Assembly: GCA_910585765.1 (NCBI GenBank)
Contig: CAJUES010000089.1
Location: 1 to 10,435, forward strand
Length of the DNA stretch: 10,435 nt
Direction: 5' to 3'
Source of the DNA: an uncultured Lachnospiraceae bacterium
GTDB taxonomy: Bacteria; Bacillota; Clostridia; Lachnospirales; Lachnospiraceae
The first letter of the stretch is position 1. Each line of letters begins with the position of its first letter. Below are positions 6,878 to 10,435 of the stretch, one piece after another. The notes beneath the pieces were generated by a model. That model saw only the letters and a program-made list of their open reading frames with translations, was not told the origin of the DNA and searched no databases. The translations under genes were made by a program, and so were the position numbers.

Positions 6878-9370
6878 TCATATCCTTTCTTTCTCCAACA
6901 AATTCACACGCCTGACTTCCTTCGTACGGTCGTCTAATTTCATTGTCTCTATCGCATCATGTCCTATTCGGAACGGATAGGCATGTCCATTGATATGTAA
7001 AATCCCTTGTTGATCCCTTCCCTTTGTCTCCAGCAGCCGAATCACAATCCCGTCATTGTCCTCCGCCATCTTTGCCCAGACAAGCTCCACGCCGTCACCC
7101 TCGGCAGAAAAAGCAGAGCGCACTTTCTCCTGTGACTTTCCGCCGTGAATGTTGTCCGCCAGACTCAGATATGGGATGCCGAGCCGCCTCGCCATGCGGT
7201 AACGCTCACGCTGGTCAAGCGCCGCCCCATGAGGGCGCAGCAGAAAACAGAACTCCTGACTGCCAATATCCGCATACTCATATCCCTCCAGCGGATTGTA
7301 CCAGTTCTTCCCGCAGCCCTGCGCAAAGATCGCACTGCGCGCCAGCGGGAGACGAAGCACATTCCCGTTCAACACATATGTATACTTAACGTCATTTGCA
7401 ATACAAAGCCCCGGCTGCCCTGTCTGTGTGACATCTATGAAGCGGTGCATACTGCGCTCCCCGCCGTCCGCTTCCGCGTGGTGCACCGTGCCGTACGCGC
7501 ACTCCGCAAACACCTCGGCATCGCTGACCGAGAGCGGAAGTTCCATATGCAGCATCCGCCACTCCTGGTTCCAGTAGAGGCGGTTTGTCACCAGCACCTC
7601 CCGCGCGCTGTGATAAAGTACATACTCCTGACAGAGCCTGCTGCCGTCTCTGCTCTCATAAACCGCGCGCACTACCTTGCGCATACAGCCGCTCTCCACC
7701 GTCTCAAGTCCCCTGAACACCAGCGTCTCCCCGCTGTCCTCAAAGCGCAGTTCCTGCCTGCCTCCCCAGCTGTCCCGCTCATCAATCTGAATCGGGAAAG
7801 AGACTGCACCCTGCAATGCCTCGTAGTCATGTTCCTTGTCATACAGACATGCCAGATATCCCTCCTCACTGAACCGCAGGCGGATATATGCGTTTTCGAG
7901 CAGATATGGGTTCCAGTCCCCCTCGCCGGTCACATTGTGCTCCAGCGAAAATTCCGGTTCCCTGCGCACGTCGCATGCCTTTTTCGGACGTCCGGGCACT
8001 GTGCGGTAAACAGCAAATCCGGCCGCCGGTATCCGCGCGTCAAAGACGATCGTGCGCCTACCTCCCAGATTGTAATTGCGCGTCTTCGCCGCTGTGTAGG
8101 TTCTCTGATACGCGATCTCTTCCCCGTCGGGGTCCAGAAGTGTCAGCCCATCCTTGCAGAACCAACTGATCTCCACACTCACAGAACCCTCGTAGGGCAT
8201 ACCGTCCGGATTGAACAAAAAGAGCGGAAACCCTTCTCCTGCAGTGTCCTGCGCATTGACAACATTCTGCATCGAGAGCGTCCAGATTTTCTTACACTCC
8301 GCACACACAGCAGAGAGCTGGCGGACTGCCTCATCCCGCGCCGCCTTCACCGCCGTGCCGCCAAGCGTATCGTGAAACTGGCAGAACAGCAGTGTTTTCC
8401 ACAGTTCCTTTACCCGCTTCCCGAGCGGATTTTTTGTTCCGGTCAGAATATGCTCTATTACAAGCATCCCGTCTGCTGTCTTTAAGCGTTCTTGCGCAAT
8501 GCGGTTATGGCGTTTGACCACGCTGTCCATCGAATAACATCCCGTGTTCACCTTGTCGAAAAATTCCTTCCTCACCGGGAGAGCCGCCCGCTCTGCATCC
8601 GTCAGACTGTCAAAGAACTGCCGGAAGGAACCAAAACGCACTTCACAGTCCTCCCCGTTCTCAAAATCCGTCCGAAGCGACTCCACCGTCTCTATATTCT
8701 GCTTCGTCGGACCACCTCCGTGATTGCCCACGCCGTAACAGCATGCCATACTGTGCAGCTTCGCGCCATCTGCCGCTTTGCATGACATCTCCATTGCTTC
8801 CTTCGTGGATTCATAAAACCAGGTCGTGTACTCGCTTGGCAGACTGATGGCGTTCACATGGCTTCCATCCGCACTCTCCCACCGAAACACAGGCGTTTCC
8901 AGACGGGGACGCATGAATACATACTCTTCCATTCCGCTCTTACTCAGAATCTGCGGCAATGTTGGATTGTGCCCGAAGCTGTCCACATTGGAACCTGTTT
9001 TGCAGATTTGTCCAAACTTTTCTTCAAAATAGCGCTGTCCGTAAAGCCCCTGCCTGACAAAGGCCTCTCCGCAGGGAAGGATGCAGTCCGGCTCAATAAA
9101 CCAGCCGCCTGTCAGTTCCCACCTGCCCTGCGCCACGCGCTCCCTGATCTCCTCAAACATCTTTGGCGCGATCGCCTCAATCCATTCAAAGAACGCGGAG
9201 GAGGTGGACGTAAACCGCATCTTTGGATACTCCCGCATCCGCTCAAGCACTGAGGAAAAAGTAGCCTTTACCTCCTGCATCCCCTCGTCCCAGTCCCAGA
9301 ACCAGACTGGGTCAATATGAGAGTTTCCGATCATATAGAGTTTTTTCTTGTTTCTTTTGGTATCATCCAT
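6878..9370 (-). CDS. GH38 alpha-mannosidase, apparently complete
   Basis: This is an 830-residue cytoplasmic alpha-mannosidase of family GH38, without a signal peptide. The catalytic domain starts with NSHIDPVWFW, giving metal ligands H18 and D20. D130 in SNVDSFGHNPT is the expected nucleophile, and H333 in CQFHDTLGGTA is the fourth metal ligand. GVGNHGGGPT (~213-222) is a conserved active-site-region motif shared with the second GH38. The middle helical domain is present between CYSMDSVVK and ELWKTLLF, followed by a long C-terminal beta-sandwich region to residue 830. The ATG at 9370 is 22 nt after the hydrolase stop; AAGGA is 12 nt upstream and a weaker AGG 7 nt upstream, so initiation may rely partly on coupling. 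Linkage preference (alpha-1,2, 1,3 or 1,6) and whether the substrate is an N-glycan fragment, a mannan oligosaccharide or a mannosyl small molecule cannot be read. The two GH38 proteins are clearly diverged, suggesting complementary specificities. Confidence 0.93.
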   Translation of the reverse strand: MDDTKRNKKKLYMIGNSHIDPVWFWDWDEGMQEVKATFSSVLERMREYPKMRFTSTSSAFFEWIEAIAPKMFEEIRERVAQGRWELTGGWFIEPDCILPCGEAFVRQGLYGQRYFEEKFGQICKTGSNVDSFGHNPTLPQILSKSGMEEYVFMRPRLETPVFRWESADGSHVNAISLPSEYTTWFYESTKEAMEMSCKAADGAKLHSMACCYGVGNHGGGPTKQNIETVESLRTDFENGEDCEVRFGSFRQFFDSLTDAERAALPVRKEFFDKVNTGCYSMDSVVKRHNRIAQERLKTADGMLVIEHILTGTKNPLGKRVKELWKTLLFCQFHDTLGGTAVKAARDEAVRQLSAVCAECKKIWTLSMQNVVNAQDTAGEGFPLFLFNPDGMPYEGSVSVEISWFCKDGLTLLDPDGEEIAYQRTYTAAKTRNYNLGGRRTIVFDARIPAAGFAVYRTVPGRPKKACDVRREPEFSLEHNVTGEGDWNPYLLENAYIRLRFSEEGYLACLYDKEHDYEALQGAVSFPIQIDERDSWGGRQELRFEDSGETLVFRGLETVESGCMRKVVRAVYESRDGSRLCQEYVLYHSAREVLVTNRLYWNQEWRMLHMELPLSVSDAEVFAECAYGTVHHAEADGGERSMHRFIDVTQTGQPGLCIANDVKYTYVLNGNVLRLPLARSAIFAQGCGKNWYNPLEGYEYADIGSQEFCFLLRPHGAALDQRERYRMARRLGIPYLSLADNIHGGKSQEKVRSAFSAEGDGVELVWAKMAEDNDGIVIRLLETKGRDQQGILHINGHAYPFRIGHDAIETMKLDDRTKEVRRVNLLEKERI
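6883..6886 (-). promoter_or_regulatory. Ribosome binding site inside the upstream mannosidase, deciding the GH3 start
   Basis: AGGA, within the last codons of the upstream GH38 gene, lies 7 nt before the ATG at 6875 and only 1 nt before the overlapping ATG at 6881. The spacing favours 6875. Either start implies translation coupled to the preceding stop. Confidence 0.5.
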
Positions 9371-9392
9371 ATCAAAACCTGTTCCTTTCGTG

Positions 9393-10118
9393 TCAGTTAT
9401 AGCGAAACGTCTCTTTCATCGGCTTAAACCATGGATTGTAGTAAGTTGCAAACTGGCGCTTTGCCTCTGCCAGACGGGCATCGGCATCCGCCACCACGTT
9501 CGCGCCAATATGTCCGAATGTATAGCCGTCAAAATGCCGTCTGGTCAGCTTCTCGAGACTCTCCCGCCACCGCGCCTCATCAGAGCCGATCTGCCTGCTG
9601 AAACCGCCCCAGACAGTATCTCCCGCAACCAGAAAAGCATAGCCGGCGCAGTCCAGCGCAAAGCACACGCTCCCCGGCGTATGTCCCGGCGTGTGCAGCA
9701 CTTCCATAGCGATTCCGTTCCCAAATTCAACCGTGTCGCCGTCTGCGAGTCTCCTGTCCACCTGACAGGGCGGAAACGCTCTGCCATACAAGATCTCCGC
9801 CGTCGTTTTCACTGGATCTGCCTCCTCCACCTGCCTGACATCCTCCTCGTGCAGGCAAAGACTGCAGCCGTATTTTTGCTTAAAAAGCACCGCAGCCCCC
9901 ACATGATCATAGTGGCCGTGTGTTCCGTAGACCGCCCGGATATCCTCCGGCGCAAACTGCAGTTTTTGTATGTTGCCAATAATCGCCTCAAACCCGTCCG
10001 GTGTCCCGCAGTCCAATAAATATAATCCCTCTGTCCCTTCGATCAGATAAGCGGCTGCATCGTAGGCATGAGACAGGGATACCCCTGCAACCTGATAAAC
10101 ATGCGGCATCAATTTCAT
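9393..10118 (-). CDS. MBL-fold metal-dependent hydrolase
   Basis: This is a 241-residue cytoplasmic protein of the metallo-beta-lactamase fold. The dinuclear metal set is complete: H67, H69, D71 and H72 in YGTHGHYDHVG, H146 in LHTPGHTPGS, the bridging D167 in VAGDTVWGG, and H203 in TFGHIGAN. The family cleaves thioesters, lactones, phosphodiesters and other esters; nothing here singles out one substrate, and it lacks features of a true beta-lactamase or RNase J/Z. The frame also allows a GTG start at 10127 that overlaps the upstream TGA, but AAGGAG at 10134-10129 is only 1 nt from that GTG and 10 nt from the ATG at 10118, so I choose 10118. It is encoded between the phosphorylase fragment and the first mannosidase, in the same direction with tight spacing, so it probably belongs to the same pathway, perhaps hydrolysing an ester or lactone on the glycoside substrate or a sugar lactone (inference). 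Confidence 0.88.
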   Translation of the reverse strand: MKLMPHVYQVAGVSLSHAYDAAAYLIEGTEGLYLLDCGTPDGFEAIIGNIQKLQFAPEDIRAVYGTHGHYDHVGAAVLFKQKYGCSLCLHEEDVRQVEEADPVKTTAEILYGRAFPPCQVDRRLADGDTVEFGNGIAMEVLHTPGHTPGSVCFALDCAGYAFLVAGDTVWGGFSRQIGSDEARWRESLEKLTRRHFDGYTFGHIGANVVADADARLAEAKRQFATYYNPWFKPMKETFRYN

Positions 10119-10123
10119 TCCGG

Positions 10124-10435
10124 TCACACTCCTTCATAATTATAAGCGGCATCCTTACATGTGATTGAGAACGCCTTCGTCACAAGATCTGCACACAGCA
10201 CCGCCTCACAGTCACCGCTTCTTCTCGTGATTTCCAGTTGTTCGTCCGGCAGATCCGAGAGGAGAATTTCCCCGTCAAATGCCTTGTACTCATTGCGGAG
10301 CCTCATAAGCCTGCACAGCTCCTTCACTACCGGGCGCTGTACGTTTTGCTCAATCTCCTCCATTGTATAGTTGTGCCTGCTGATGTTGGATAGTGCGGAG
10401 GGGCGACAAACAAATACAAATAAAAAAGGGACTTC
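10124..10435 (-). CDS. C-terminal end of a GH13_18 sucrose-phosphorylase-like protein, 5' side abnormal or truncated
   Basis: GH13 subfamily 18 enzymes are phosphorylases that split sucrose, sucrose-6-phosphate or glucosylglycerate with phosphate to give glucose-1-phosphate. Here only the last ~88 residues match: ISRHNYTMEEIEQNVQRPVV, then KELCRLMRLRNEYKAFDGE and a short beta-domain tail ending NYEGV at the TGA (10126-10124). This resembles the family's INRHYYS...RPVV...L..FRN..AFDG block. The frame stays open to the window edge, but codons upstream of ~10387 read EVPFLFVFVCRPSAL, which does not resemble the expected VPQVYYVG...GKND segment and is T-rich like non-coding DNA. The catalytic barrel is therefore either outside the window with a damaged join or absent, leaving a 3' remnant. 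An ATG at 10363 could start a 79-residue product, but I see no convincing ribosome site for it. The stop lies close to the next gene's ribosome site. Confidence 0.6.
   Translation of the reverse strand, partial: EVPFLFVFVCRPSALSNISRHNYTMEEIEQNVQRPVVKELCRLMRLRNEYKAFDGEILLSDLPDEQLEITRRSGDCEAVLCADLVTKAFSITCKDAAYNYEGV
10129..10134 (-). promoter_or_regulatory. Ribosome binding site deciding the MBL-fold hydrolase start
   Basis: AAGGAG on the minus strand overlaps the end of the phosphorylase fragment. It is 10 nt before the ATG at 10118 but only 1 nt before the possible GTG at 10127, so it favours 10118. Confidence 0.55.

Noticed and set aside
7145..8485. Plus-strand 446-codon open frame antisense to the first GH38
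   Set aside because: It is long but is the mirror of a strongly conserved GH38 coding frame. The product is rich in His, Arg, Leu and Cys with no domain pattern, as expected from an antisense shadow.
9348..10019. Plus-strand 223-codon open frame antisense to the MBL-fold gene
   Set aside because: The minus-strand frame carries the full metal-ligand set; the plus-strand peptide has no recognisable motif or good ribosome site.
1..10435. CRISPR arrays, tRNA/rRNA genes, transposases, toxin-antitoxin or defence genes
   Set aside because: No regularly spaced repeats, RNA gene folds or matching protein motifs were seen on either strand.

Overview
The window shows about 10 kb of a single operon-like block. 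Every convincing gene lies on the minus strand, so transcription runs from the right edge to the left. Short gaps (2 to 22 nt), stop/start proximity, purine-rich Shine-Dalgarno sites, a base composition a little above half G+C by eye, and the gene families (two GH38 alpha-mannosidases, a GH3 glycosidase, MATE exporters and the tail of a GH13_18 phosphorylase) suggest a carbohydrate-degrading gut Firmicute, probably Lachnospiraceae. That taxonomic guess is inference; no rRNA or marker gene is present.

Layout in transcription order: (1) the C-terminal end of a sucrose-phosphorylase-like GH13_18 protein at the right edge, whose upstream sequence no longer looks like the family; (2) an MBL-fold hydrolase with a full metal-ligand set; (3) a full-looking 830-residue GH38 alpha-mannosidase; (4) a GH3 beta-glycosidase of the beta-xylosidase/beta-glucosidase type; (5) a second GH38 protein that keeps its metal and nucleophile residues but lacks two internal blocks; (6) a complete 12-helix MATE transporter; (7) a second MATE gene broken by an internal deletion plus frameshift. 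The last ~100 bases at the left edge hold no gene I can support.

None of the glycosidases has a signal peptide, so they should act in the cytoplasm on imported oligosaccharides or glycosides. Alpha-mannosidases with a GH3 beta-glycosidase would suit stepwise trimming of a mannose-containing glycan, for example a plant-type N-glycan bearing core xylose, or removal of sugars from a glycosylated small molecule. The neighbouring MATE pumps could then export an unwanted aglycone or by-product. No importer or regulator lies in the window.

The most striking observation is a set of internal deletions in otherwise ordinary genes: about 39 and about 76 residues missing in frame from the second GH38, about 145-148 nt missing out of frame from the second MATE, and a non-homologous 5' side on the GH13_18 fragment. 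Each internal junction can be explained by recombination at a few bases of microhomology. This could be real decay of the locus or an assembly/amplification artefact, and read mapping would decide. I see no convincing new defence, RNA or mobile system here.
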